From: Bacillota bacterium
GTDB lineage: Bacteria; Bacillota; UBA5301
Direction of reading: 5' to 3'
NCBI GenBank assembly: GCA_012735535.1
Contig: JAAYHC010000068.1
Span: 1 to 62,281, forward strand
Length of the DNA stretch: 62,281 bases
A program made the translations under genes and the position numbers. This document shows positions 53,906-62,281 of this stretch, piece by piece. How positions within the stretch are numbered: position 1 is the first letter of the stretch; each line of letters opens with the position of its first letter. The notes under the pieces were generated by a model. The model was not told where the DNA came from and did not search any database. It worked only from the letters and a program-made list of their open reading frames with translations.

Positions 53906-54537
53906 CGTAAGGCCTGAATCGCACCAGGAATATCACCGGTGCCGAAAACCGCCGAACCGGCGACCAGCATTTGCGCCCCTGCTTCGTAAACCAGTCGGGC
54001 GGTCTTGACATTAATACCACCATCAACCTGTAAAATCGGGTGGTGATCTGCTTGATCTAGGATCGCTCTGGCTTCGCGAATCTTGGGCAGCATTGCGGGA
54101 ATAAAGGATTGACCGCCGAAACCGGGGTTAACGGTCATCAGCAACACCAAATCGGTAAGGTCTAAAACATAGGGCAAAAACGAAAGAGGGGTGGCCGGAT
54201 TAACTGCTACTCCGGCTTTGACGCCGGCCTGTTTAATCAGGGTTAATGTGCGCTGCAGGTGTGGACAGGCCTCAACATGAACGGTAATCAAATCTGCCCC
54301 GGCCTCGACGAACGGTTCGATCATGCGTTCCGGCTCGACAATCATTAAGTGGACATCTAACGGTAGCGGTGATACCTTCTTCACATCTTTAACCACCACG
54401 GGCCCGATCGTAATGTTGGGCACAAACCGCCCATCCATAACATCAACATGCAGCATATCGGCATCACGGCATTGATTAATATCGGCGGCAAGATTGGCGA
54501 AATCTGCAGATAAGATTGAAGGGGCGATTTGGACCAT
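53884..54537 (-). CDS. rpe: Ribulose-phosphate 3-epimerase
   Basis: Interconverts ribulose-5-P and xylulose-5-P (TIM barrel). APSILSADFANL, HVDVMDGRFVPN, HLMIVEPERM, MTVNPGFGGQSFI and VDGGI are the family blocks; 217 residues. Last gene of the trxB-rlmN-prpC-prkC-rsgA-rpe operon. GGAGG lies nine bases before the ATG. Confidence 0.96.
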   Translation of the reverse strand: MVQIAPSILSADFANLAADINQCRDADMLHVDVMDGRFVPNITIGPVVVKDVKKVSPLPLDVHLMIVEPERMIEPFVEAGADLITVHVEACPHLQRTLTLIKQAGVKAGVAVNPATPLSFLPYVLDLTDLVLLMTVNPGFGGQSFIPAMLPKIREARAILDQADHHPILQVDGGINVKTARLVYEAGAQMLVAGSAVFGTGDIPGAIQALRQSVVSA

Positions 54538-54563
54538 GACATTTTACCTCCCGTCGGTTTTGC

Positions 54564-55466
54564 TTACCATTTCCGCTGCGCCTGAATCTCGGCAACCATT
54601 TGGCAATAATTTCGATAACGGCTTGCACTAAGCTTTTCTTCGGCCAAGGCCTGCTTCACTGCACAGTCCGGCTCCGGGATGTGCATACAGCTGGAAAACT
54701 TGCAGTCAAGCCGATAATCGGCGAATTCAGGAAATAAAAGCGGCAATTCGGCCAGTTCAATCTGGTCGAGATTAATATTGCTAAAGCCTGGCGTATCAGC
54801 GATATAGCCGCTTCCAGGAATTGCAAGAAGCTCCACATGCTTGGTGGTATGCCTACCACGCGCAGTCTTCTGGCTGACATCTTGAATCTTGGGCTCATAA
54901 TCCGGAATTAACTTCATGAGCAGTGATGATTTACCAACCCCGGAAGGACCGGCCATAACCGAAATCCGGCCGAGCAAGGCCTGTTTCAAGTCGGTTAGAC
55001 CCTCGCCGGTAACCGCGCTGGTCTTGATTACCGGGTATGGCAGGCCACGCAAATGTTGTTGCAACTGACCAAGAATCTCCTCGCGGGCCGAATCGATTTT
55101 ATTGATGACGATCACTACAGCAAGTTTCTCTGCCTCTGCCCGAACGGTGATGCGATCCATCAGCTGAAAATCGGGTACCGGCACAGAAGCTGCGCAAACC
55201 ACTACGACCTGATCAATATTAGCTATTGGCGGGCGAATTAATTCCGAACTGCGTGGGTGGACTTTGACGATCACCGCCGCAGCATTATCCTCGATGAAAT
55301 CCACCTTGTCGCCAACTACTACGGGTGGAAGCTCCGAGTTCGCGGTGGATAATTTCAATTTACCCCGTACCGTGGCTACGATCAAAGGTTGATTGTTATT
55401 GTCACCTGTGAGCTTCTTCAAGTAGAAGAAGCCCCCGTACGCTTTGACAACTAAGCCACTCGGCAC
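54564..55466 (-). CDS. rsgA: Ribosome small subunit GTPase RsgA
   Basis: A circularly permuted GTPase for 30S maturation. OB-fold N-terminus, then INKID (G4) before GPSGVGKSSL (G1) and DTPGF (G3), and a C-terminal zinc site (CKFSSCMHIPEPDC). About 300 residues from the GTG at 55464-55466, which has AAGGGG seven bases upstream and a 13-base gap to prkC; the GTG seven codons earlier would overlap prkC. Confidence 0.95.
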   Translation of the reverse strand: MPSGLVVKAYGGFFYLKKLTGDNNNQPLIVATVRGKLKLSTANSELPPVVVGDKVDFIEDNAAAVIVKVHPRSSELIRPPIANIDQVVVVCAASVPVPDFQLMDRITVRAEAEKLAVVIVINKIDSAREEILGQLQQHLRGLPYPVIKTSAVTGEGLTDLKQALLGRISVMAGPSGVGKSSLLMKLIPDYEPKIQDVSQKTARGRHTTKHVELLAIPGSGYIADTPGFSNINLDQIELAELPLLFPEFADYRLDCKFSSCMHIPEPDCAVKQALAEEKLSASRYRNYCQMVAEIQAQRKW

Positions 55467-55479
55467 ACCATTGCCCCTT

Positions 55480-57561
55480 TCAATCACGGAAAGATTGCTC
55501 TTTATACATCACACCGTCGATGTATACCTGCAATTTTACCGACGGGCCGTAACCCTCAACAATCTGAACAATTCGGTCACCCGGTCGATGGGTCCGACTA
55601 TAGACCTCTCTAGCCGGATAGGAATCGATCACGATAATCTGAACCAGCTGATTAATCGGTCCTGGGGGCACCAAAATCTGAACCTCAGCCCGTTTGACCT
55701 GGTCAGCCGGGCTGACTATCGGTTCATCTGCAGGGGTTTCCGGTTCAGGCTCGGGCTCAGGAGTTGGCTCCGGTTCAAAGGTCTGTGGGATTTCCGGCTC
55801 TACAGGTTGCTCAGGACCAGCCGGCAGCTCGGCCCCGGGCAGAGTGGGTTCTGCCGGGACATCCGGACTTGGCTGTTGTGGCTGTTCAGGTTGGGTTCCA
55901 GGGCCTGCAGCCTGTTCCGGGCTGATAACAAAATCAACGCTCGAACCCGGTGGGATAGCCACCCCAGCCGGAGGATTATGATCCAAGACGATTCCCGGTG
56001 CTCGCCCTTGCCCCGCTCTGGCGTCAGAAATAACCCTGCCCGGGACTAACCCAATTGAACGCAACTCGCTAAGAGCCTCGGCGTACGGCCGACCGATGAA
56101 ATTGGGAACTACGACCGTGGCCGGTGCGATTCCGCGACTAAGGGTGACCGTAACCGAGGTACCTTTTTCTACGCGCGAGAATGCGGGCGGGTCTTGCAGC
56201 ATTATCGACCCCTCAGGAATGCTGGAACTAAAATCGGTCAGTTCGGTTCCGTAAACCAACCCTGCGCTGCTGAGCGCAACTCGGGCTTCCCGTGGCGTCA
56301 GGCCCACAATATCCGGAACGCTGACCAGTTCCGGGCCCATACTGACGATAACCTCTACTTTTCGGTTAACCTTGATCCAACGGTTTGGACGGGGGTCTTG
56401 CTCAATAATGTGGTCCTTCGGTACGTTGTTGTCAAAGACTCGCCGTTGCACGTGTAGCGACAAACCAACTCTTTCCAAAGTTTGCTGAGCCTCGGAAAGA
56501 CTCATCCCGATAATGCGTGGAACCATCACTTCATCAACATTAAACAAGGATGGATAAACAACGAAAAGAAAAGTTGCGCCGGCCAGGCCAATGAAAGCGA
56601 TGAATAATAATAATTTTTTCCAGACCGAGTTTTTTCGGGCCACTTTAGTTTCCTCCTGGACAATGCTTGACCGATTTAGTACTTTTGTTTGCTCTAGCTC
56701 GGGTGCGACAGGCGCAGCGGCCCGATCAGATTCACGCCAGACCACGCGCTCCAGATCTTGACGCAGCTCGCGCGCGGATTGATACCTCTCCCGCAAATTT
56801 TTGGCCATCGCAGTTCTGACGATCTTTTCCAAAAAAACCGGAACGGCCGGATTAATCTTGCGTAAGCTCGGCACATCCCCTTGGGCATGCTTAAGCGCAA
56901 TCGCAATCGGAGTGTCTCCCGAATACGGTAATTGGCCGGTTAACAACTCAAAGAGTACCACACCCAAGGAATATAGATCCGATTGTGGTCCGATATTCGC
57001 GCCTTTAGCTTGTTCCGGAGAAAAATAATGGACAGATCCGATAATCATCCCGGTCTGGGTCAAAGTTGCTGAACTGACCGCGCGAGCGATGCCAAAATCG
57101 GTTACCTTGACGACACCATCATCGGTAATCAAAATGTTATGCGGTTTTATATCACGATGAATAACATTTTTCGCATGCGCATGTTCGAGAGCACGGCAGA
57201 TCTGAATGGCGATATCGACAACCTTTTTGACCGTGAAAGTCGCCGGATCCTCCCGCATAATGGTTTTGAGGTCGCGACCTTGCACAAACTCCATGACAAT
57301 GAAATAGATCCCGCCGTCCTGGCCGACATCATAAATATTGACAACATTAGGGTGCGATAAGCTGGCCGCAGCTTGTGCTTCCCGCCGAAAACGTTCAACA
57401 AATTGGGCATCACTGGCAAACTGCGGTCGAAGAACCTTAACGGCCACAATCCTATTTAACAACAGATCGTTGGCTTTGTAGACTAAAGCCATTCCGCCTT
57501 CGCCAATTAACTCCATGATGCGATAGCGTGATATTAGGGTCTGTCCAATTAAAGAATCCAT
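55480..57561 (-). CDS. prkC: PASTA-domain Ser/Thr kinase
   Basis: A Hanks-type kinase sensing cell-wall fragments. Cytoplasmic kinase domain 1-270 (GEGGMALVYKA; K42; HRDIKPHN with D137; DFG 155-157), a membrane helix (about 314-334), and three PASTA repeats (about 338-402, 403-472 and 473-545). A Pro/Glu-rich linker (about 548-620) leads to an extra ~70-residue C-terminal domain not present in Bacillus PrkC. Pairs with prpC just upstream. Confidence 0.95.
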   Translation of the reverse strand: MDSLIGQTLISRYRIMELIGEGGMALVYKANDLLLNRIVAVKVLRPQFASDAQFVERFRREAQAAASLSHPNVVNIYDVGQDGGIYFIVMEFVQGRDLKTIMREDPATFTVKKVVDIAIQICRALEHAHAKNVIHRDIKPHNILITDDGVVKVTDFGIARAVSSATLTQTGMIIGSVHYFSPEQAKGANIGPQSDLYSLGVVLFELLTGQLPYSGDTPIAIALKHAQGDVPSLRKINPAVPVFLEKIVRTAMAKNLRERYQSARELRQDLERVVWRESDRAAAPVAPELEQTKVLNRSSIVQEETKVARKNSVWKKLLLFIAFIGLAGATFLFVVYPSLFNVDEVMVPRIIGMSLSEAQQTLERVGLSLHVQRRVFDNNVPKDHIIEQDPRPNRWIKVNRKVEVIVSMGPELVSVPDIVGLTPREARVALSSAGLVYGTELTDFSSSIPEGSIMLQDPPAFSRVEKGTSVTVTLSRGIAPATVVVPNFIGRPYAEALSELRSIGLVPGRVISDARAGQGRAPGIVLDHNPPAGVAIPPGSSVDFVISPEQAAGPGTQPEQPQQPSPDVPAEPTLPGAELPAGPEQPVEPEIPQTFEPEPTPEPEPEPETPADEPIVSPADQVKRAEVQILVPPGPINQLVQIIVIDSYPAREVYSRTHRPGDRIVQIVEGYGPSVKLQVYIDGVMYKEQSFRD

Positions 57562-57590
57562 GGCTTCCGTCCTTTGGTTAACACAATTAA

Positions 57591-58358
57591 TCAGACTAGA
57601 GTTAAATCGGTGCCGACCAAATCTTCCAAGGATAACTCAAGACTATATCCGTCTCGCGGCGGCAGAAAACTAACAACGATGGCAGTTGCGTTATCGGTAC
57701 CCCCATGGCGTTCGGCTTCACGGCACATGGTCTCCGCTACCCGTTGAGGATCCTCATCGGACTCCACAATTGCTAATATTTCCTGATCCGACAAAGCCCC
57801 GCAAACACCGTCCGTACACAATACTAAAATGTCGGCAAGCATAATCTCTTGGGTGTACAGATCAACGTTAATGGTAGGTGAAACCCCGATGGCACGTGTT
57901 AAAATGTTCCGGTTGGGATGATTAAGCGCATCCTCCGGGGTGATGGTGCCATCTCTGAGCAGTTCACCGACAAAGGAATGGTCCTGGGTTAACTGTTGGA
58001 TTTGGTGATCACGGACCAAGTAGACACGGCTGTCGCCAACATGTCCGATATGAACCGTCCGGCCGACCAGATAAGCAAGGGTCAGCGTCGTTCCCATACC
58101 ACGTAAGGCCGGATCGGAATTGCTTTGTTGAAAAATCACTTCGTTCGCTTGCAACATCGCATTCCGAATGGATTCTTCCGGTTGGTCAGGATCAAACGGA
58201 AAATCTGAGAGCACCTGAACAGCAAGGGAAGCCGCACGGGCTCCACCCTGGCACCCACCCATACCATCAGCTACAATCCAGAGATTGGGTAGGACCCCAT
58301 AGCGATCCTGATTCTCACCTCGCATACCTCCGATGTAGCTATATGCTCCAACTTTCAA
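57591..58358 (-). CDS. prpC: PP2C-type protein phosphatase
   Basis: The phosphatase partner of PrkC, about 255 residues. RGENQDRYGV, VADGMGGCQGG, MGTTLTLAYL, HVGDSRVYLV, LVLCTDGVCG and HGGTDNATAIVV are the PP2C motifs with the metal-binding Asp residues. The start is TTG 58356-58358, ten bases after AAGGAG and 7 bases after the rlmN stop; a start ten codons earlier would overlap rlmN. Confidence 0.95.
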   Translation of the reverse strand: MKVGAYSYIGGMRGENQDRYGVLPNLWIVADGMGGCQGGARAASLAVQVLSDFPFDPDQPEESIRNAMLQANEVIFQQSNSDPALRGMGTTLTLAYLVGRTVHIGHVGDSRVYLVRDHQIQQLTQDHSFVGELLRDGTITPEDALNHPNRNILTRAIGVSPTINVDLYTQEIMLADILVLCTDGVCGALSDQEILAIVESDEDPQRVAETMCREAERHGGTDNATAIVVSFLPPRDGYSLELSLEDLVGTDLTLV

Positions 58359-58365
58359 CCGGATA

Positions 58366-59397
58366 TCACTCCTTAGAACCGAAAGCATCTTGATCTAGCC
58401 GGGCCCTCAGCTGACCACAGGCAGCTTCGATATCTGAGCCCATCTCACGTCTAACTGTAGCAGCAATTCCGAAAGAAGCCAACACCTTTAGGAAATTTTC
58501 GACCTTTTTAGTTCCACTCCTCTCATAGTTTTTCCCCGCTACCGGGTTGAGAGGAATCAGGTTAACGTGGCATAGTCGCCCGCGCAACAATTGCGCTAAC
58601 ATTCTCGCTTGGTCCGGATGATCATTTACCTTAGCGATCAGCGCATACTCTACACTATACCGACGGCCGGTTTGCTCGGCATGATAATCCGCTGCCGCCA
58701 AGATTTCAGAGATCGGGAAACGTTTATTGATCGGCATGAGGTTTGAGCGTAGCTCATCATCAGGAGCATGCAATGAAATTGCCAAAGTTATCGGCAACCC
58801 GGTATCGGCTAATGCTCTAATACCGCGCGGAATGCCGGCAGTGGAAATGGTGAAGTGTCGATAGCCTATATTCATGCCCCGTTCTTCGTGAAGAATCTCG
58901 CAAAAGGTCAGTACTTTATCGAGGTTGAGCATTGGCTCACCCATGCCCATCAGCACAATACTATGCACAGGCTCGCCAAAGGATAATACTTGATCAACCA
59001 TTTCCGCAACGCTCAGATTGCGAATAAACCCGGCAAGCCCGGTAGCGCAGAATACACAGCCCATCGCACAGCCGACCTGACTGGACACACAAATGCTATT
59101 CCCGTAATTATGGGGTAAGAAGACCGATTCGATTCTCTGTCCGTCCGCAAGCTCCAGCAACAGTTTCCGCGTCTGATCGATACGTGATCTTTGTTCCCGA
59201 ATGATCTTCGGCCAAACAAGCGGAGCAGTTGTCTTTAACTCTTCACGCAGCGCTTTCGGTAAGTTGAGCATCGCATCATAACTTCCGACGCGGTGCCGGT
59301 ACAACCATTCGAAAACCTGCACGGCACGGAATTTCGGGAGTCCGTGGGAGGCAAACCATTCGGTTAGTTCGGGAAGAGTAAGCTCTTTAATATTCAC
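58366..59397 (-). CDS. rlmN: Dual-specificity RNA methyltransferase RlmN
   Basis: A radical-SAM enzyme methylating A2503 of 23S rRNA and A37 of tRNA. The cluster motif CAMGCVFCATG is near residue 105, and the methyl-carrying Cys is in SDIEAACGQL near the C-terminus. The 343 residues are normal. GTG start with AAAGGCG just upstream, inside the trxB end. Confidence 0.96.
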   Translation of the reverse strand: MNIKELTLPELTEWFASHGLPKFRAVQVFEWLYRHRVGSYDAMLNLPKALREELKTTAPLVWPKIIREQRSRIDQTRKLLLELADGQRIESVFLPHNYGNSICVSSQVGCAMGCVFCATGLAGFIRNLSVAEMVDQVLSFGEPVHSIVLMGMGEPMLNLDKVLTFCEILHEERGMNIGYRHFTISTAGIPRGIRALADTGLPITLAISLHAPDDELRSNLMPINKRFPISEILAAADYHAEQTGRRYSVEYALIAKVNDHPDQARMLAQLLRGRLCHVNLIPLNPVAGKNYERSGTKKVENFLKVLASFGIAATVRREMGSDIEAACGQLRARLDQDAFGSKE

Positions 59398-59399
59398 GA

Positions 59400-60332
59400 T
59401 TACGCGCCTTTCTTGGATAAGTACATCGCAGCAGCGGTAGCCGCGGTGGCTCCATCACTGCAGGCGGTTACAACTTGGCGGAGAAACTTGTGTCGTACAT
59501 CGCCGGCCGCATAAAGACCCGGCAATGAGGTCTGCAACTCGTCATCGACCAACACAAAACCTTGCTCATCCAACTCGACGAGGCCCCTTACCAACTGTGA
59601 ATTCGGAATATTACCAACATAGACGAATACCCCGTCACAAGGCAAGAACTTATCTGGTCCGCCGGCGGTTGATGCGAGGTTTAAACCGGTCACTTTATCT
59701 TCTCCGGCAATGCTGGCGACCACATAATTATAGAGCAGCTTGATATTGGGGTTATTGATAGCCTCTTCTTGGATCACCTTATCCGCCCTTAATTCGGAAC
59801 GCCGGTGAACAATGGTCACCTCATTAGCAAACTGGGCTAAAAAGAGGGCCTCTTCAACCGCAGAATTGCCGCCACCGACCACAGCCACATTTTTGCCCCG
59901 GAAAAAGGCTCCGTCGCAAGTGGCACAGTAAGACACGCCTCTGCCTGTCAAACGAGCCTCCCCATCCACCTCTAATTTACGCGGCGAAGCCCCGGTGGCC
60001 AGAATTACCGCCCGCGCCGTATAGGTATCGGTGGTTGTCTGGACCACAAACAGATCGTTGTCCGGCACTAGTCCGACAACTTCCTCTTGACTGAAAACAG
60101 CACCAAACTGAAGAGCTTGGGTCTTCATTCTTTCAGCCAGATCAAATCCGGGAATCTCCCCGCTCACACCGGGATAGTTCTCAATGCGAAAGGTACTTGC
60201 CAATTGTCCGCCGCCGATTCCCTTATCGATCATCAACACGCTGCGACCGGCTCGCGCAGCATAGAGACCAGCGGTGTAGCCGGCCGGTCCGGCACCAACA
60301 ATCAAAATATCGTATCTTTTTTCATTAGGCAT
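59400..60332 (-). CDS. trxB: Thioredoxin reductase
   Basis: A FAD flavoprotein reducing thioredoxin with NADPH. FAD motif GAGPAG (13-18), redox pair CATC (C136, C139), NADPH motif GGGNSAVEEALFL, and YAAGDVRHK. The 310 residues are normal. First gene of its operon, 95 bases from the divergent tRNA-Pro; the trxB promoter is not clear. Confidence 0.96.
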   Translation of the reverse strand: MPNEKRYDILIVGAGPAGYTAGLYAARAGRSVLMIDKGIGGGQLASTFRIENYPGVSGEIPGFDLAERMKTQALQFGAVFSQEEVVGLVPDNDLFVVQTTTDTYTARAVILATGASPRKLEVDGEARLTGRGVSYCATCDGAFFRGKNVAVVGGGNSAVEEALFLAQFANEVTIVHRRSELRADKVIQEEAINNPNIKLLYNYVVASIAGEDKVTGLNLASTAGGPDKFLPCDGVFVYVGNIPNSQLVRGLVELDEQGFVLVDDELQTSLPGLYAAGDVRHKFLRQVVTACSDGATAATAAAMYLSKKGA

Positions 60333-60387
60333 AACTTTGCCCTCCTAGCTTTAGTTAGTTTGTGCCCCGGAACATGTAAAATTATCT

Positions 60388-60417
60388 TTGACAAAACATC
60401 AGTACCTAAGCTATAAT
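60388..60417 (+). promoter_or_regulatory. Sigma-A promoter of tRNA-Pro(CGG)
   Basis: TTGACA (60388-60393), an 18-bp spacer and TATAAT (60412-60417), ten bases before the tRNA. Confidence 0.85.
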
Positions 60418-60427
60418 AAAGGTCGTT

Positions 60428-60504
<77 letters not shown>

Positions 60505-60521
60505 TTCCCAATAATAGCATT

Positions 60522-60557
60522 AGCCGCAGTTCACTTCAACCGCGGCTTTTTATTTTG
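60522..60557 (+). terminator. Terminator after tRNA-Pro(CGG)
   Basis: AGCCGC/GCGGCT with inner GTT/AAC pairs and a short loop, followed by TTTTATTTTG. Confidence 0.8.
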
Positions 60558-60593
60558 TTTCAAGCGATTAAAACCAGCCGTTATTGATGTTGC

Positions 60594-61388
60594 CTAGCTT
60601 GCATCGGTCATCCGGATGCGCAATTGATCGGCAATCTTTGCGATCATCAGCGAATTGGAAGGGAATTTACCCTTGGTAGAGATAGCGCTTTTGCCAACAA
60701 TCTTGGAAATGTAATCGCGATTCCCGTGCTCCCACGCTGTGAGAATCGCATTGCGGATCGCCGCTTCGACACCACCGGTTGTCGTATTATATTTTGCGGC
60801 AATGCGTGGATAAAGTTCTTTGGTCAAATTGCCGCCCGGAACAAACTTCTCGGTTAAGACCATCATCACCGCATCCCGCAAATAATTATAACCCTTAAAA
60901 TGAGCAGGGACACCCATGCCATGAATAATCTCGGTAACCATGGTCAACAAATCTTGCTTGCTGGTCGCAGCAGCGTGAGTCCCGGCGGTAAGCTGGCTAT
61001 TTTTAAACAGGGGATCATCATCTCCGGCGAACTGTCTAATCCGAGTGACCAGTACTTCCATATCAAAAGGTTTAACCACATAGTAATCTGCGCCAAGCTG
61101 AGTTAATTTGAGAATCAAGTCTTCGCGGCCAAATGCTGACAAAATAATTATTTTTGGACGCTTCGCAATGTTGAGATTGGGCAAGCGCTCCAGCACGGCC
61201 AAACCATCGAGTATTGGCATGGTGATATCTAAAATTACCACGTCCGGCTCGACCTCCTCTATGAGGTTCAGAGCCTGTTCGCCGTCGTAAGCAACACCGG
61301 CGACTTCGATATCGTTTTGTCTTTCAAAATAACGGGTCAGGATATCACATAGTTCGACGTTGTTGTCCGCTATGAGCACTCGGATCAC
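60594..61388 (-). CDS. spo0A: Sporulation master regulator Spo0A
   Basis: The response regulator that starts sporulation. Receiver domain 1-120 with the acidic pair DN near 8-9, phospho-Asp D54 in VILDITMP and a Lys in VVKPFDM; C-terminal DNA-binding domain (GVPAHFKGYNYLRDAVMMV... and TTTGGVEAAIRNAI). About 264 residues from the GTG at 61386-61388 with GAGGGGG upstream. Normally spoIVB lies upstream; here it is rsmB. A 0A box and sigma-H-like promoter lie 34-61 bases before the start. Confidence 0.96.
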   Translation of the reverse strand: MIRVLIADNNVELCDILTRYFERQNDIEVAGVAYDGEQALNLIEEVEPDVVILDITMPILDGLAVLERLPNLNIAKRPKIIILSAFGREDLILKLTQLGADYYVVKPFDMEVLVTRIRQFAGDDDPLFKNSQLTAGTHAAATSKQDLLTMVTEIIHGMGVPAHFKGYNYLRDAVMMVLTEKFVPGGNLTKELYPRIAAKYNTTTGGVEAAIRNAILTAWEHGNRDYISKIVGKSAISTKGKFPSNSLMIAKIADQLRIRMTDAS

Positions 61389-61421
61389 GGCACCAACCCC
61401 CTCGGTCAACATCAGAACAAA

Positions 61422-61449
61422 CTTTCGACATTTTTTGAGGGAATCCTTT
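61422..61449 (-). promoter_or_regulatory. Sigma-H promoter overlapping a 0A box, spo0A
   Basis: AAAGGATT (61442-61449) fits the sigma-H -35, the spacer is 12 bases, and GTCGAAAG (61422-61429) fits the -10 RNNGAATWW with one change. The exact 0A box TGTCGAA (61424-61430) covers the -10, so Spo0A should act on its own promoter. Confidence 0.65.
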
Positions 61450-61490
61450 GCCGATTACCAAATTTTTATAATAACACCGTTAACAGGAAA

Positions 61491-62281
61491 TCACCGTCGC
61501 CGTAGCCGCGCAGCAAAAAAGCCATCGGTTTTTTCCCGGTGGGGATAAAGGTATAAAAACTCGGGCGGGCTTTCCTGGCTCAAAGCGGTTCCAAAATCCG
61601 GCGGAAGATCTAGGACTGTCCGGAAATCCTCAACAATCCAACCGGGAAAACGTTGCAAAAACCAGTCAATCACTTCCTGATTTTCGGCCGGGTCGATCGA
61701 ACAGGTACTATATACTAACACCCCGCCGGGCTTGACCATCTCCGCACTACTAGCAATGATTGCTTTTTGGATTGTCGGCAACTCCGTTAAGTCCTGCAGC
61801 TGCTTTCTCCACCGCAAATCTGCTCTTCGCCGCAATACACCGGTTCCGGTACACGGAGCATCAACCAACACCCGGTCAAAGCTTTGCCGCCATTGTGATC
61901 TTTCATGTAATAAAACAGCATCCTGAACCTCCGTTCGGACACAAGTGATACCGAGCACCCGGCAATTATCTTGCACCAACCACAGGCGCGCGGTATTGAC
62001 ATCAGTCGCGACAACTTCGCCTCGGTCATGCATCAACTGGGCGATATGCGTAGTCTTGCCGCCTGGTGCGCTGCAAGCGTCCAAGATGCGCTCTCCCGGC
62101 TGCGGATCAAGCAGATGACTGATCAGTTGGGAGCCGACATCCTGGACAAAACACTGACCGGACTGTAAAGGAGCGAGTTTAGAAATCGCTACCCCCTGGG
62201 AGAGATTGATGCCCTCGACCGTTAAAGGTTCGGCCGTTGCTCTAATGCCCAGTCGTGCAAACTCCTGCAGGAGCTCAGCGC
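61491..62281 (-). CDS. rsmB: 16S rRNA m5C967 methyltransferase, 3' part
   Basis: The gene runs off the right edge, so its 5' end (the NusB-like domain) is missing. About 263 codons remain. SAM-binding DACSAPGGKTTH, motif IV DAPCTGTGVLRR, and the catalytic-Cys motif VYSTCSIDPAEN are visible. Upstream in the frame, FVQDVGSQLISHLLDPQPGERIL fits RsmB. Family members also include RsmF, but the N-terminal sequence left (ELLQEFARLGIRA) agrees with RsmB. Confidence 0.9.
   Translation of the reverse strand, partial: AELLQEFARLGIRATAEPLTVEGINLSQGVAISKLAPLQSGQCFVQDVGSQLISHLLDPQPGERILDACSAPGGKTTHIAQLMHDRGEVVATDVNTARLWLVQDNCRVLGITCVRTEVQDAVLLHERSQWRQSFDRVLVDAPCTGTGVLRRRADLRWRKQLQDLTELPTIQKAIIASSAEMVKPGGVLVYSTCSIDPAENQEVIDWFLQRFPGWIVEDFRTVLDLPPDFGTALSQESPPEFLYLYPHREKTDGFFAARLRRR

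Noticed and set aside
55444-56049. 201-codon plus ORF
   Set aside because: It is antisense to the Pro/Glu-rich linker of prkC, whose composition leaves the other strand open.

Overview
The window comes from an endospore-forming, monoderm Firmicute (Bacillota), most likely a class Clostridia / Peptococcaceae-type lineage. The evidence is the set of sporulation genes (spo0A, spoIVA, spoVAC-spoVAD-spoVAE, a separate spoVAE-N-like gene, spoVS, ytfJ), the IspH-ribosomal S1 fusion, the PASTA kinase/PP2C pair, SD-rich translation starts with many GTG and TTG codons, and the absence of outer-membrane genes. Species cannot be named from sequence alone. Almost every gene is on the minus strand. The few plus-strand features are two tRNAs, a small gene plus MFS transporter, a holin-like gene, and an SNF2 helicase with its YqhG-like partner. 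No transposase, phage, CRISPR array or rRNA was found, and no gene-free stretch exceeds 300 bases.

Layout, left to right. 1-5.8 kb: tRNA-Tyr, a small membrane protein, a TPR protein, an EF-G paralogue, a type-4 uracil-DNA glycosylase, a secreted FG-GAP/stalk protein and tRNA-Pro(GGG). 5.8-10.4 kb: a tightly coupled threonine operon (hom-thrC-thrB-lysC). 10.5-18.2 kb: spoIVA, then an operon of two DUF3189 proteins, a radical-SAM DUF512 protein, der, plsY, gpsA and a CBM9-like secreted protein. 18.2-26.1 kb: rluB, aroH, hisC, aroF, aroA, cmk, plsC and the ispH-S1 fusion (aromatic amino acid, lipid and isoprenoid synthesis). 26.2-31.2 kb: lysA, a site-2 protease, an HD hydrolase, scpA, scpB, a DUF2953 protein and ytfJ. 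31.3-32.7 kb: a plus-strand small ORF with MFS exporter. 32.7-39.1 kb: a sporulation cluster, including a five-gene operon headed by a SpoVAE-N-like protein behind a sigma-G/F-like promoter, then spoVAC-D-E, dodecin and spoVS. 39.2-48.5 kb: ymdB, a conserved unknown, rny, and the recA-recX operon with ThpR, a membrane metallophosphoesterase, PncC and an FtsH-like protease. 48.6-51.1 kb: cobO-rimO-pgsA. 51.2-53.9 kb: SNF2/YqhG. 53.9-60.3 kb: trxB-rlmN-prpC-prkC-rsgA-rpe. 60.4-62.3 kb: tRNA-Pro(CGG), spo0A and the 3' part of rsmB.

The most interesting signals are three genes whose Shine-Dalgarno points at an ATC or ATT codon (spoVAE, rimO, rny); exact 0A boxes with sigma-H-like promoters in front of both spo0A and spoVS; a forespore-type promoter driving Fe-S 'CoA activase-like' genes of unknown role; an EF-G paralogue with an altered guanine-specificity motif; and a duplicated ribosome-binding segment in front of the MFS gene. 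No clearly new multi-gene system could be proven.
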